Notes: generated by a model from the letters alone, not told the origin. A stretch of DNA of 64,000 nucleotides from JAFEBO01 sp044221315 (GCA_044221315.1 JBGAPK010000017.1:1-64000), one strand, 5' to 3'. Numbered from the stretch's first letter, positions 27,962-36,756 are shown. Made by a program: numbers and translations.

Positions 27962-28732
27962 ATGCGGGCGACAATCCAAGCGTTGATCGGGCTGGCGGCG
28001 TCGGGCTCCATCGCCAACGCGGCGTTGATCGACATCGTCGTGCGCGGCGTGGTTGTTTCGAACGCCATCACCGTCGCCCCCTACTCGGGTGTGACGCCGG
28101 GCACGCCTGTGCAATTCCGCGTCCGCGTCGACACCCAGAGCATCTTCTCAGATGAACCCGAGAACTTCACGACCTGGTACTGGGTGAATCACTCCCACTC
28201 GGTCCTGACCGTGCAGGGAAGGCCGCCGGGGCGCGGCACCAATTCCACCGAGGTCGCTTTCTCGGGCGGGGACGTCTACTACCAGGTTGATATCCCGACG
28301 GTGTTCTGGACCTTTCCCCAGCCGACGCACTTGCACTGCCAGTTCGATGGCTTTGGCCTGAACCCGTTCAACAACACGGGCAGGATCGAGCAGAATCTCG
28401 GGACGTACTCGGCCGACGTCTACAACCAGACCCGTTACTTTCTGCTGTCCGTCGCGCACGGGGCGGGCGCGGGGCTCACATTCAAGGACATGGCGATGTC
28501 CGCCGCGACATTTACGTTCGCGCCCGCGTCCGTCTGCCCCGGAGATCTGCTCGCCGACGGCGTCGTGGACGACCTGGATTTCGTGAAGTTCGCCGCGGCG
28601 TATGACCTTCTTGATTGCTTTGCCGCCGCCATGCCCATCGGCTGCGATGCCGACCTGACGCAGGATGGCTTCGTGGAAGACAGCGATTTCGTGGTCTTTG
28701 CCGGGGCGTACGACGACTTTGTGTGTCCGTGA
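27962..28732 (+). CDS. Secreted protein with GC-type dockerin-like tail
   Basis: 256 residues from ATG 27962; the frame stays open for 68 more codons upstream, but there is a convincing signal peptide here: MRATIQALIGLAASGSIANA. The middle (residues about 21-175) is beta-rich and unrecognised (TPVQFRVRVDTQS, FTTWYWVNHSHSV). The tail is GVVDDLDFVKFAAAYD, a Cys-flanked linker, GFVEDSDFVVFAGAYD and ends VCP. The first repeat lacks one expected acidic position (LADGVVDD). It is convergent with the PEP-CTERM-like gene, with a terminator between. Confidence 0.8.
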   Translation: MRATIQALIGLAASGSIANAALIDIVVRGVVVSNAITVAPYSGVTPGTPVQFRVRVDTQSIFSDEPENFTTWYWVNHSHSVLTVQGRPPGRGTNSTEVAFSGGDVYYQVDIPTVFWTFPQPTHLHCQFDGFGLNPFNNTGRIEQNLGTYSADVYNQTRYFLLSVAHGAGAGLTFKDMAMSAATFTFAPASVCPGDLLADGVVDDLDFVKFAAAYDLLDCFAAAMPIGCDADLTQDGFVEDSDFVVFAGAYDDFVCP

Positions 28733-28763
28733 CACAAGAGCCCGCACCGGCCGCCGAGCCCCC

Positions 28764-28796
28764 AAAAACGAAGCCGCCGGTCTTGCGACCGGCGGC
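28764..28796 (-). terminator. Intrinsic terminator, minus strand
   Basis: GCCGCCGGTC (28773-28782), loop TTGC, GACCGGCGGC (28787-28796), next to an A-run at 28764-28769 that is a U-run on the minus strand. It ends the PEP-CTERM-like transcript and could also slow plus-strand transcription. Confidence 0.85.
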
Positions 28797-28823
28797 CGGA
28801 GATGGAGGTGTGGACAAGATCGA

Positions 28824-29492
28824 TCAGGCGCGACGACGGCGGCCCGCGGCGATCATGCCGAAGCCGACGAGGCCGAGCGAGGCGGGAGCGGGGATGGTCT
28901 CGATCACCGCGTTCCCGACCGGGCCGATGTCCGTGATCCAGACGCACGGTCCCTTGACCTGGAAGCCCCACTGGATGTGGCGAGCCGCGTCGTTGATGGC
29001 GAGCATGCTGATGTCGAAATCACCGACGGTCACGTTGATGAACGTGTCAACCGACGAGGAATAGTCCGGGGCGAAGTCGCGGATGAAGATCCGGGCGACG
29101 TGGTTCTGATCGAACGTGTTCGAGAGCACCTTGCCCTTGAACTGAACCACCTGGCCGGCGTAGGCGCCCGTCACTTCGTGGTAGAGGTTCGCCTCCATGA
29201 CCTTGTTCCCCGTCGAGCCCGGGCCGCCCGCGGGGGTGTACCAGAAGGGGCTGGGGTCGTTGATGGAGTTGGGTCCGAGCGTAAGCGTGTGGGCGCCGTT
29301 GTTGAACGATGAGGTGAGGTCATTCGTTCCCCAAGGGCTGCCAAACACGTACGCGCCGCCGTTGGACGGCAACTCGAACACGTTCATGTACGCCAGGTAA
29401 CCGGCGGGACCTTCATCCACGCCGAGGACGACAGCCTGCGCACTCGTTGCACCGAGCGCGCCGACAACCAAGCAAGCAAGATAACTCTTCAT
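28824..29492 (-). CDS. Exported protein with PEP-CTERM-like tail
   Basis: 222 residues from ATG 29492, with AGGAGAAGAG just upstream; an earlier in-frame Met at 29558 has no such site. Signal peptide MKSYLACLVVGALGATSAQA. The body is about 180 residues of beta-rich, unrecognised sequence (GAYVFGSPWGTNDLTSSF). The C-terminus is IPAPASLGLVGFGMIAAG then RRRRA, a PEP-CTERM-like sorting signal. It is divergent from the 875-residue dockerin-tailed gene (280 bases apart). Confidence 0.88.
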   Translation of the reverse strand: MKSYLACLVVGALGATSAQAVVLGVDEGPAGYLAYMNVFELPSNGGAYVFGSPWGTNDLTSSFNNGAHTLTLGPNSINDPSPFWYTPAGGPGSTGNKVMEANLYHEVTGAYAGQVVQFKGKVLSNTFDQNHVARIFIRDFAPDYSSSVDTFINVTVGDFDISMLAINDAARHIQWGFQVKGPCVWITDIGPVGNAVIETIPAPASLGLVGFGMIAAGRRRRA

Positions 29493-29522
29493 GTCTCTTC
29501 TCCTGAAACGGTCCACGAAACA

Positions 29523-29533
29523 GTTACAGTAAC
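29523..29533. promoter_or_regulatory. Short palindrome in a divergent promoter region
   Basis: GTTAC-A-GTAAC, 31 bases upstream of the PEP-CTERM-like start codon (29492). Possible operator between the two divergent surface-protein genes. Weak on its own. Confidence 0.2.
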
Positions 29534-29772
29534 GATCCACAAGACTAATGGATTTCAACCGGCCATTCCAGCAGTTTTTGCGTCAATTCGCGCCCAATTT
29601 GTGGACCATTTAGTTATAGGACGTTCGGAATCGGTCGAGTTCACGCATTCTCCGTGCGACTCCGCCGCGGAGCCGCCGGCTCGGATCGGGCGCTGTTTTC
29701 CCGAATTGGTTTGAGGTAATGTCGAAGGGCCGGTAACTTGAGGAGGCAGCGGGATCAACGCAGGAGGGCGGA

Positions 29773-32400
29773 ATGGGGTGGGTCAAGAAACTGGCGCGCG
29801 TGTCGTGGCTGTGTGCGGCGTCCTTGGCTGGCGCGGACCAATTCACCGTGGCGCCGGCGGGCGCCGAGACTACAGAGCAATCGGCGACGCAACAGGGGCC
29901 GCTCGCGGCGGGCGCGCGGTCGTATCAACTGCTGATCATGCCGAGCGAGCTGTCGGCGATTCCGATCGGCGCGGTGATGACCTCGATCCAGCTGCGCCAG
30001 GACAACGGCGCCGGCGTGGGCTGGCCCGCTTCCTCGAGCACGGCGGCATCGTTCGTGGTCAAACTCGGCACGTCTTCCCTGACGCCGGGCACGCTGACCA
30101 CGACCTTCGCGAACAACGTGTCGGGCTCGTTCACGACGGTCTACAACTCGGCGCTCACGTTCGGCGCAAACGCGCTGCCCGGCGGGGCGAACACCGGCAC
30201 GACGCCCGAGGACTTCGGGACGGCGATCGTGTTTACGCAGCCCTACGTGTACGGCGGCGGGGCGCTGCTGATCGAGATTCGTTCTTCCGGGTTTGTCGGG
30301 GCCGCGTCTGTTGCGGGCGATGGCGTTGTCGTCACATCCACGACGATGCGCGGCCTCTTCAGCAACGCGAGCAGCTCCGCGACGACGGGCACGCTCACGA
30401 CGGCCATGGTTGTCCGGCTGGGATTTGGTACGACCACGCCGGCGCTCAATCCGGCGGGGACCACCAAGCTCTATCTGGCGGAGGACTTTGCCGCAACGGC
30501 CGCGGGATCGAGCTTTGGTCTGCCCTTTTCGAGCACGGCGGCCTCGATGGAGTCGGTCGTGCTGGGCTCGGAATTCGACGGGGTCGGGCTGGGGTCCGAA
30601 TTTGTGGGGATGACGTCGCGCAGCGGGAGTGTGGCGGCGTCTCCCGCGGGACCCGTGATCTACACGGCGTACGACGTTCAGTTTTCCAGAGCCGTGGTCG
30701 CCCCCGGCGCCATGTCCGATCTGCTCGCGTCGAACCGCGCCGGCGACACTGTCACGACGCGCAGCGGCATCCTGTCGATACCGGTCAACACGTTTGCCCC
30801 GCGCCCCGCGCTCGGAGTGACCGCTCCGTTTTCTTTCGAACTCGCGTTCGGAAAGACCTACTCCTACCGCGGCGGAAATGTGGACGTGTATGTGTCGCAC
30901 AACGCCAGTTCACCCTCGAGCGTTCTCTCGACCGAGTCCGCGCTCGAGTCGCACCCGATGTACAACAGCGTCTTCCAGACCCGCTTCAGCACCAACCAGA
31001 GCGCAGGGACCCTGGTCTCGAGTTCCGCGTTCCCCGTCATGCGCCTGAGCGTGGATGCGCAGGCGATCTCGCCGCGCCTGGCGGCGCAGGGCTCGAACGC
31101 GCTAGGCCAGTATTCGGGCCTTCTCGGCAATTCGAGCGTCGTGCAGCAGTGGATCATCGGCGCGGACGAACTGTCGGGCATTCCGCCGGGGTCGTTGATC
31201 ACGTCGCTCAGCGTCCGCGCCTTTCCGGGGCAACCGGCGTGGCCCCCGGCCGACGCCGAGACGACCGACTTCGAGGTGTCCCTGTCCGATGCGGGCAGCG
31301 CACCCGGCGCGATGAGCACAACCTTCTCAGACAATCAGCGTGGAGCGATTCTGCTCGTGCGCGACGGCGTGCTGGTGCTGGAGGCGGGCTCGATTCCTGC
31401 GGGCTCGACCGGCGTTTTTGGCACGCCCATCGATTTCCAGCGGGGCTACGTCTACGAAGGAGGGAATCTCTGCGTCACGGTTCGGCATTCGGCGTTCGAT
31501 CAGGCAGGTCCGCTTCTGGACGCATCCAACCCGGCGGGAGCAAACAAGGTGGTCGTCGCCTCGCCTCGAACAGCGATCACGGGGAGCTTTCTTGCGAACG
31601 ACTCCGGCGCCGCGATCCGCCTTGGGTACACGCCGTCCATCGCGGTTCCGGCCAACAGGTCTTCCAGCGCCGGCAGCGGGGGAGCGATCGTGTGGAACAC
31701 GCCGCTCGTGTACCAGGTCCTCGTCGATCAATCGCAGCTCCCCACGATCCCGGTTGGCAGTTCCATCAACGGCATCGCATTCCGCATTGATGACGGCGCG
31801 GGCGCCGGCTTCGTGACCTGGCCGCCTGCGGTCGCGAGCCTGAACCAGTTTGACGTGGACATCAGTACCTCGCCGAACACCGCGGCGACCATGAGCAGCA
31901 CGTTCGCGGCCAACGAGGGACCGAGCAAGACGCCGGTCCATGCCGGCCCGCTCACGCTCCCGGCGGACTCGATGCCCGTCGTCGGCGCGGACATCGGCGA
32001 GCACGGCTTCTTCGTGGAATTCACCAAGCCATTTGTCTATCAGGGCGGGACGATGTGCGTCACGATGCACTGCGGCACGTTGTCCGGGGCCGCGTCCGTC
32101 GCGTTCGACGCGCAGTCCGGAACCACCGGGTCTGCCGCGCGCCGGTTCGTCGGTTCGAGTTCGGGGACCACCGGATTGAGCGTTCCGGTTCCCGTGCTTC
32201 GACTGGCGTTCACGCCAAAGCGTGCGTGCGCCGCCGATCTGAACGGCGATGGAGTGGTTGACGATGCCGATTTCGTCATTTTCGCGACGGCGTACGACAT
32301 CCTCCTGACCGGCCTCGGCGATTTCAACTTCGACGGGCAGGTGGACGACACCGATTTCGTGCTGTTCGCGGCCGCGTACGACCTTTTGATCTGTCCGTGA
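29773..32400 (+). CDS. Large exported protein with four internal repeats and dockerin-like tail
   Basis: 875 residues. Signal peptide at the N-terminus (RVSWLCAASLAGA, cleavage likely before DQF). Four related units of about 170-220 residues follow, with recurring text: a Leu-Ile-Ser-X-Leu start (MPSELSAIPIGAV, ADELSGIPPGSL, SQLPTIPVGSS), then F-V-Y-X-GG near each end (YVYGGGALLIEIR, YVYEGGNLCVTV, FVYQGGTMCVTM); the second unit is shorter and diverged (SYRGGNVDVYV). The tail is GVVDDADFVIFATAYD, a short linker with no Cys, GQVDDTDFVLFAAAYD, ending LICP. Function unknown; probably surface attached. Confidence 0.8.
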   Translation: MGWVKKLARVSWLCAASLAGADQFTVAPAGAETTEQSATQQGPLAAGARSYQLLIMPSELSAIPIGAVMTSIQLRQDNGAGVGWPASSSTAASFVVKLGTSSLTPGTLTTTFANNVSGSFTTVYNSALTFGANALPGGANTGTTPEDFGTAIVFTQPYVYGGGALLIEIRSSGFVGAASVAGDGVVVTSTTMRGLFSNASSSATTGTLTTAMVVRLGFGTTTPALNPAGTTKLYLAEDFAATAAGSSFGLPFSSTAASMESVVLGSEFDGVGLGSEFVGMTSRSGSVAASPAGPVIYTAYDVQFSRAVVAPGAMSDLLASNRAGDTVTTRSGILSIPVNTFAPRPALGVTAPFSFELAFGKTYSYRGGNVDVYVSHNASSPSSVLSTESALESHPMYNSVFQTRFSTNQSAGTLVSSSAFPVMRLSVDAQAISPRLAAQGSNALGQYSGLLGNSSVVQQWIIGADELSGIPPGSLITSLSVRAFPGQPAWPPADAETTDFEVSLSDAGSAPGAMSTTFSDNQRGAILLVRDGVLVLEAGSIPAGSTGVFGTPIDFQRGYVYEGGNLCVTVRHSAFDQAGPLLDASNPAGANKVVVASPRTAITGSFLANDSGAAIRLGYTPSIAVPANRSSSAGSGGAIVWNTPLVYQVLVDQSQLPTIPVGSSINGIAFRIDDGAGAGFVTWPPAVASLNQFDVDISTSPNTAATMSSTFAANEGPSKTPVHAGPLTLPADSMPVVGADIGEHGFFVEFTKPFVYQGGTMCVTMHCGTLSGAASVAFDAQSGTTGSAARRFVGSSSGTTGLSVPVPVLRLAFTPKRACAADLNGDGVVDDADFVIFATAYDILLTGLGDFNFDGQVDDTDFVLFAAAYDLLICP

Positions 32401-32820
32401 TGCTGGACGGCCGGGCGCGGGTCCCCGCAAAGCTCCAAGAATGGCTCCATTGAATTGCGGGCACGCGGGGGAAATCATGCGGCGCACGCTTGCGGCATCG
32501 GGCGATCCCTGTCGCGAGTGCGCGATTCGAGGCAGGCCAACCCGGACTTCGAGTAGTCGCAACGCATTGGCGAGCTGTCGCAACGCGCGAGCAATCCGGA
32601 TTGACGCGATTCGCATTCAGCCGGCGCGAAGCGCGGAGCGCCCGGTTGATGTCGGCCGGCGGCAGGCGCCAAGATGCGAAAGATGATCGATCGAACACGC
32701 CGGGAGGCGCTGCCGTTGGAACGCCGTGTGGTTGCGACTCCGCCGCTTTTCAACGGTTCTGGACGCCACTTGACTTTCGCCCGCAGTATGTTAGTATAAA
32801 CTAGCATAATGGAGACTGCC
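32401..32820. other. Intergenic region before the lipoprotein operon
   Basis: 420 bases without a convincing gene. Short open frames have no recognisable features. The only signal is the promoter at 32770-32797 near the right end. Confidence 0.5.
32770..32797 (+). promoter_or_regulatory. Promoter of the four-lipoprotein operon
   Basis: TTGACT (32770-32775), 16-base spacer, TAGTAT (32792-32797); an AT-rich patch with the self-complementary TAGT-ATAA-ACTA overlaps the -10. It lies 24 bases upstream of ATG 32821, giving a short leader with the GGAG site. Confidence 0.5.
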
Positions 32821-33219
32821 ATGCGATTCCCCATCTCGTTCGTTGTGGTCGGTGCGCTTCTCCTGGGCAGTTCGACGGGCTGCCAGACGCAGCCGAAGCA
32901 GGAAGACATCCCGACCAAACAGTCGGCGCTCACGCCCGGCGGCGTCAAGCTGAATCTCGTCAAGGACAAGACCACCCAGGCGGAAGTGCAGGAGGCTTTC
33001 GGGCCTCCCGATCTCGTCACCCACAAGGACGGTCAGCAGATCTGGACGTACGACAAGACGAACTTCGACTACGAGAAGCGTTCGGACTACGCCACGCTGA
33101 TTCTGATCGGCCAGGGGGGCGACCGCGTCCGCTCGAGCTCGAAGTCCACGATGCTCATCGTCTACTTCAACGACAAGGACATCGTGACCGACTATCGCCT
33201 CAGCGCGATCAAGTACTGA
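32821..33219 (+). CDS. BamE/SmpA-like lipoprotein
   Basis: 132 residues from ATG 32821; GGAG sits 7 bases upstream, while the earlier ATG at 32809 would lack a binding site. Lipobox SSTGC (lipidated Cys at residue 21). After a linker, a BamE-like pattern LVKDKTTQAEVQEAFGPPDL is followed by QIWTYDKTNF, the usual beta-alpha-alpha-beta set (about residues 45-100). BamE-type domains scaffold outer-membrane assembly, but isolated SmpA-like lipoproteins have other roles. It is the first gene of a four-gene lipoprotein operon. Confidence 0.78.
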   Translation: MRFPISFVVVGALLLGSSTGCQTQPKQEDIPTKQSALTPGGVKLNLVKDKTTQAEVQEAFGPPDLVTHKDGQQIWTYDKTNFDYEKRSDYATLILIGQGGDRVRSSSKSTMLIVYFNDKDIVTDYRLSAIKY

Positions 33220-33238
33220 TTGCAGGAGAGAGCACGCC

Positions 33239-33622
33239 ATGAAGACGACGATTCTCGCGCTCGTCCTTCTCGCCGGCGCTCTGCCGGCGTGCCAGACCGA
33301 AACGCTCTATTCCCAATCGGCCCTCAACGCCCTCCAGACCCGCGAGTTCGATCACCCGTTCGATCCGACCTACGACGCGGCGGTGGGGGCGCTCTTCGAT
33401 CTCGGCTACACCGTCCGATCCTCGGACAAGCGGGGCGGATTCCTCAGCGCCGTCCGGAGCGGCGAGGTGGTGCAGATCAAGCTCGATCAGCAGGGGAGCA
33501 ACCGAACCTCAGTGCGCGTGAGCACGGGCACGTCGGGCCAGACTCACGTCAACAAGCAGCAGATCGACCAGATTCTCGACACGATCGACCGGCGACTGAA
33601 CGTGGAAGCGGGTGCACGCTGA
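33239..33622 (+). CDS. Lipoprotein, paralogue A
   Basis: 127 residues; AGGAGAG just upstream of ATG 33239. Lipobox ALPAC (lipidated Cys at 18). The mature part reads LQTREFDHPFDP, then LFDLGYTVRSSDKRGGFLS, a small alpha/beta unit with an early Asp/Arg strand and a later Leu-Gly-Tyr-X-Val strand. The same layout occurs in the next two genes. The family is unrecognised and function unknown. Cell-envelope location follows from the lipobox. Confidence 0.8.
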   Translation: MKTTILALVLLAGALPACQTETLYSQSALNALQTREFDHPFDPTYDAAVGALFDLGYTVRSSDKRGGFLSAVRSGEVVQIKLDQQGSNRTSVRVSTGTSGQTHVNKQQIDQILDTIDRRLNVEAGAR

Positions 33623-34128
33623 TGCGCCCTTCCGGCGTCATTGCGGCGCTGGCGATGTGCGGCGCGCTCGGTTGCGAGTCCGCGCCCGATCGGACCGCCA
33701 CGCAATGGGGCGCGATCGAAACCTGCGAAGTTCCGGGCGCAAGAGACGACGTGCTCCGCGCCGCGAGCGCAGTCATCCTGGACGAGGGCTATTTCTTCAT
33801 CGCCTCCGACCACGAGGCGGGGCTGGTCACGGGCGCGCGCGTGCCCGGTTCGCAGCAGGACCACTACCGGCGCACCGGCGGGATGCACGAGTCCCCCATG
33901 TTCGACAGCGTGTGCCTCTGGGTTTGTGAAAGCGGCGCTTCCGGGTCACAGGTTCGCGTTCAGTTCTACGACCGGGGGCGCCACATCGCCAGCCGCGAGC
34001 GGGTCCTGGCCTTCTGGAACTCGGTTCAGAAGCGAATGCTCAAGCCGGGAGCACCGGCCGCGGAGCACGCGGCGGGAGTGGGGCGCGCGGAGCGAGCGAG
34101 GGAATCGCGGAAGGCGGCCGGAGCGTGA
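33622..34128 (+). CDS. Lipoprotein, paralogue B
   Basis: 168 residues from ATG 33622, overlapping the previous stop (TGATG). The frame is open upstream, but that part lies within paralogue A. Lipobox GALGC (lipidated Cys at 18). The mature core IETCEVPGARDDVLRAAS then DEGYFFIASDHEAGLVT parallels the neighbours, with a longer C-terminus (SQVRVQFYDRGRHIASRER and an Ala/Arg-rich tail). Function unknown; probably forms a multi-lipoprotein set with its neighbours. Confidence 0.78.
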   Translation: MRPSGVIAALAMCGALGCESAPDRTATQWGAIETCEVPGARDDVLRAASAVILDEGYFFIASDHEAGLVTGARVPGSQQDHYRRTGGMHESPMFDSVCLWVCESGASGSQVRVQFYDRGRHIASRERVLAFWNSVQKRMLKPGAPAAEHAAGVGRAERARESRKAAGA

Positions 34129-34655
34129 TCCGACACACAGCCATCGCCCGGGGTTGCTTGGCTCTCCTGTGCGCCGTCACGGCAATCGGTCTCTGCGGAT
34201 GCTCCACCCCTCAACCAATGACCATCACCCAGAACGACGCGCTTCAGGTGCGGGAGGTCGACGTTGGGCAGGATCGCGCTTTTTCTCAGGCGACCAACGC
34301 AATGATCGATGCGGGTTACCAGGTGGAGGTATCCGATTCGGCCGCCGGACTTCTGACCGGCGAGAAGCGTCAGGATCCCGCCGTCGCGACCAATGTCGCC
34401 ATCATTCTCCTGAGCGCGATCGCCTCGCGCGGCATGTTTGTTCAGGACCAGCCCCCGGACTATCACGCCGTCTGCCTGCAGATCACCCCGACCGGTCCGG
34501 GCCGGTCCAGCGTCCGATTCCGCCCGTTCGTGAACGGGCAGGCCCTGAGCGCGGCCGACCCCGCGGCACAGAAGACGGTCGAGGAACTCTGGACTCTGAT
34601 GCAGCGTCAGGGACTGATGAAGGAGCCTCCGGCACCGGGACCGACGTCCCAGTAA
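34125..34655 (+). CDS. Lipoprotein, paralogue C
   Basis: 176 residues starting at GTG 34125 (4-base overlap with paralogue B). Lipobox GLCGC (lipidated Cys at 26). The mature core LQVREVDVGQDRAFSQAT and IDAGYQVEVSDSAAGLLTG matches A and B most closely at the Asp/Tyr/Asp positions. The rest is alpha/beta with a hydrophobic AIILLSAIASRGMF stretch that could be an amphipathic or membrane-contact helix. Last gene of the operon. Confidence 0.8.
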   Translation: MIRHTAIARGCLALLCAVTAIGLCGCSTPQPMTITQNDALQVREVDVGQDRAFSQATNAMIDAGYQVEVSDSAAGLLTGEKRQDPAVATNVAIILLSAIASRGMFVQDQPPDYHAVCLQITPTGPGRSSVRFRPFVNGQALSAADPAAQKTVEELWTLMQRQGLMKEPPAPGPTSQ

Positions 34656-34698
34656 CGGCGCGGAAGTCTGGTCCCCATATGGCGTGTCGTTCCGGACC

Positions 34699-35385
34699 TC
34701 AATTCCGCCGCCGACGGCGCGCCACGATCGCTCCCAACCCCAACACAAGAGCCGCTCCGGGCGCCGGAATCGTCTCCGATGCGTCGCTGCCCGGCATGAT
34801 GATCGTGCCGTCGCCGAAGATGGAAAGGTCCAGCTGCATCTTGATCAGAATGTCGTGATGCGTTGTGTGCGTATCCATCCCCGTCGGACCAACGTTGAAG
34901 GGGTACAAACCCGGCCCGGGACTTCCGTAAGTGACAACCGGAAGGAACACGCTGGTGAATCCCGAGTCGATGAGCGTGTTGGCGCTGACCAGACATCCCA
35001 GCGTCGAGTCCATGACCCCATCGATGGAGTGCGTCGCAGCGTAATGACCGGGCAGACAGTCGAACGCCTGCGTGAGCGTCAATCGCATATCGGTCTTGTG
35101 CACCGGCGACCAGTCGAACGCGTGGATGCTGAGGTTCGTGATCTTCAGCGAGAACATGCTCCCGTTGTGGGAAGCCATCACGTCGCCCTGAATAGAACCG
35201 CGGCCCGCCGGGTTATTGAACACGAACGGCATCAGCAGGGTATTAGTATTGAGCAGCGTGCCGGGTCCCTGGAACCAGGTGTTGTTTTCAAAATCGCCGC
35301 TCAGCGACAGGCTCGCGCCCTGCGCAATACCCAGCGCGCAATGGAGCACGGCAACGCCCACCAGCACGCTCGTGCAAATTCTCAT
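34699..35385 (-). CDS. Exported protein with PEP-CTERM-like tail
   Basis: 228 residues from ATG 35385, with GGGAGAGAG upstream; the longer open frame upstream has no signal peptide and looks like shadow. Signal peptide ICTSVLVGVAVLHCALGIAQGA. The body is about 165 residues with beta-rich text such as SLSLSGDFENNTWF and NNPAGRGSIQGDVMAS. The C-terminus ETIPAPGAALVLGLGAIVA then RRRRRN is a typical PEP-CTERM-like end. It is convergent with the lipoprotein operon (43 bases) and divergent from the next dockerin-tailed gene. Confidence 0.87.
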   Translation of the reverse strand: MRICTSVLVGVAVLHCALGIAQGASLSLSGDFENNTWFQGPGTLLNTNTLLMPFVFNNPAGRGSIQGDVMASHNGSMFSLKITNLSIHAFDWSPVHKTDMRLTLTQAFDCLPGHYAATHSIDGVMDSTLGCLVSANTLIDSGFTSVFLPVVTYGSPGPGLYPFNVGPTGMDTHTTHHDILIKMQLDLSIFGDGTIIMPGSDASETIPAPGAALVLGLGAIVARRRRRN

Positions 35386-35718
35386 CTCTCTCCCATTTGA
35401 GACCGCGGAATTTCCAACGGAGGGGGTGGACAGTCTCGATCTCCCGGGAGAGTCTGCGGCTCCCGCCCTTCCATCTTGCAGTGCCGGCGAAGATATTGAC
35501 GAATTCCAACCGAACAGTCCCGCCGGGTCGGCGAAGAGGGCGATGCGTTCGCCGTTTCCAGCCGAGCCGCCGCAGCAGATTCGTGCCCGCACGCCCGCCC
35601 GAATCTCCGATTTTCGTTGAATCTCGGCGTGGATCGGGTATCTTCGTGACCCCGCGGGCTCCCGAATATTGGAGGGTGCGCGGGGTCGCGGTCGTGCAAA
35701 TTCCACAGAGAGGTCCCC
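35386..35718. other. Divergent intergenic region with a leader hairpin
   Basis: 333 bases between two surface-protein genes. No convincing gene. A long hairpin occurs at 35648-35687, and each start codon has a purine-rich binding site. Confidence 0.5.
35648..35687. promoter_or_regulatory. Stable leader hairpin upstream of a dockerin-tailed gene
   Basis: GACCCCGCG at 35648-35656 pairs with CGCGGGGTC at 35679-35687; inside, GCTCC and GGAGG extend the stem around the loop CGAATATT. It ends 31 bases before ATG 35719 and may influence translation or mRNA stability. No U-run follows. Confidence 0.4.
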
Positions 35719-36756
35719 ATGCCAAGCGGTGTGTTTTCGAGTTCGCGGGGGTCATCCCTTACCCTTGTTCTTCTTGGTGTTGCGATGAGTCCGTCGACGC
35801 TTCGGGCGGGCGTCGCATACCGCTTCTCCGGCGGCATCGTTGATTCGCGCGGCAGCACACGCATCATCGATCAGTCCTTCGATCGTTCCGACGCCGGCGG
35901 GCAGGGGAACGTGCAATTCCACGAGTTTCCGCCGCTCTCGGACGAGAGCCGCAACATGTCGGCCACGTCCTCGGCCGGGCCCGGCTATCTCTCGGCGTCG
36001 TCGCACGCCGACTTCACGAAGCCCTGGCTCGGAGGAGGAAACTTCAACGAGTCGTTGTCCGGGGGCGCGTTCGCGGGTGTGACGTGGGACGATGTGTTCA
36101 TCGGCGGGCCACCCGGAACAATCTCCACGAAGTTCTTTGTCCATCTGAGCGGCGTGCTCATCACCGAAGCGTCGATCGAGGCCAACTCATCGAGCAATGT
36201 GCAGCTGTCGTTCTACTACAACAACGACAACGTCGGAGGCGGCCTGTACGGGTTGAGCGAATACGCCGGCAATCTGACTGTCACCGAGAGCGGCCCACTC
36301 GTGGGCTTCTCGGGAAACGATGTGATCACGGGCCCGACGATCGTCGTTCCGACCAACACACCCCTCAAGATCGGTATCGGGATGTCGGTATACGCGGCGG
36401 TCGGCGCCCCTTACTCCGTTCTTTCGAACTCCGCCTCGAACGCCGATTTCTCGCACACACTGACGCTCGCGACCGATCGCCCGGTCTTCGATCTGCCGCC
36501 GGGCTACACCGCCAACAGCGCGCAGGCAGGGATCGTGAACAACTTCTTCGTCAAACCCTGCCCGGGAGATCTGAACGGCGATCGTCAAGTGGACGACGCG
36601 GACTTCTCCATCTTCGTCGTTGGGTACAACATCCTCGATTGCGCCGACCCCGCGATGGCGCCGGGCTGCCCCGCCGATCTCGACCACAACGCCGTGGTCG
36701 ATGACGCCGATTTCAGCACGTTCGTCGTCGCGTACGACGCTCTCGTCTGCCCATGA
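35719..36756 (+). CDS. Secreted protein with GC-type dockerin-like tail
   Basis: 345 residues, with AGAGAGG upstream of ATG 35719. Signal peptide (GSSLTLVLLGVAMSPSTLRA). The body is about 245 residues, beta-rich and unrecognised: FTKPWLGGGNFNESL, VQLSFYYNNDNVGGG. Tail: RQVDDADFSIFVVGYNILDC, then a Cys-flanked linker (DPAMAPGC), AVVDDADFSTFVVAYDAL and end VCP. In the second repeat Asn replaces the usual Asp-Gly (DHNAVVDD). Probably surface attached. Confidence 0.82.
   Translation: MPSGVFSSSRGSSLTLVLLGVAMSPSTLRAGVAYRFSGGIVDSRGSTRIIDQSFDRSDAGGQGNVQFHEFPPLSDESRNMSATSSAGPGYLSASSHADFTKPWLGGGNFNESLSGGAFAGVTWDDVFIGGPPGTISTKFFVHLSGVLITEASIEANSSSNVQLSFYYNNDNVGGGLYGLSEYAGNLTVTESGPLVGFSGNDVITGPTIVVPTNTPLKIGIGMSVYAAVGAPYSVLSNSASNADFSHTLTLATDRPVFDLPPGYTANSAQAGIVNNFFVKPCPGDLNGDRQVDDADFSIFVVGYNILDCADPAMAPGCPADLDHNAVVDDADFSTFVVAYDALVCP

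Noticed and set aside
30000..32000. Long opposing and shifted frames over the 875-residue protein
   Set aside because: High-GC shadows: Arg/Ala/Gly-rich, no signal peptide or family features.
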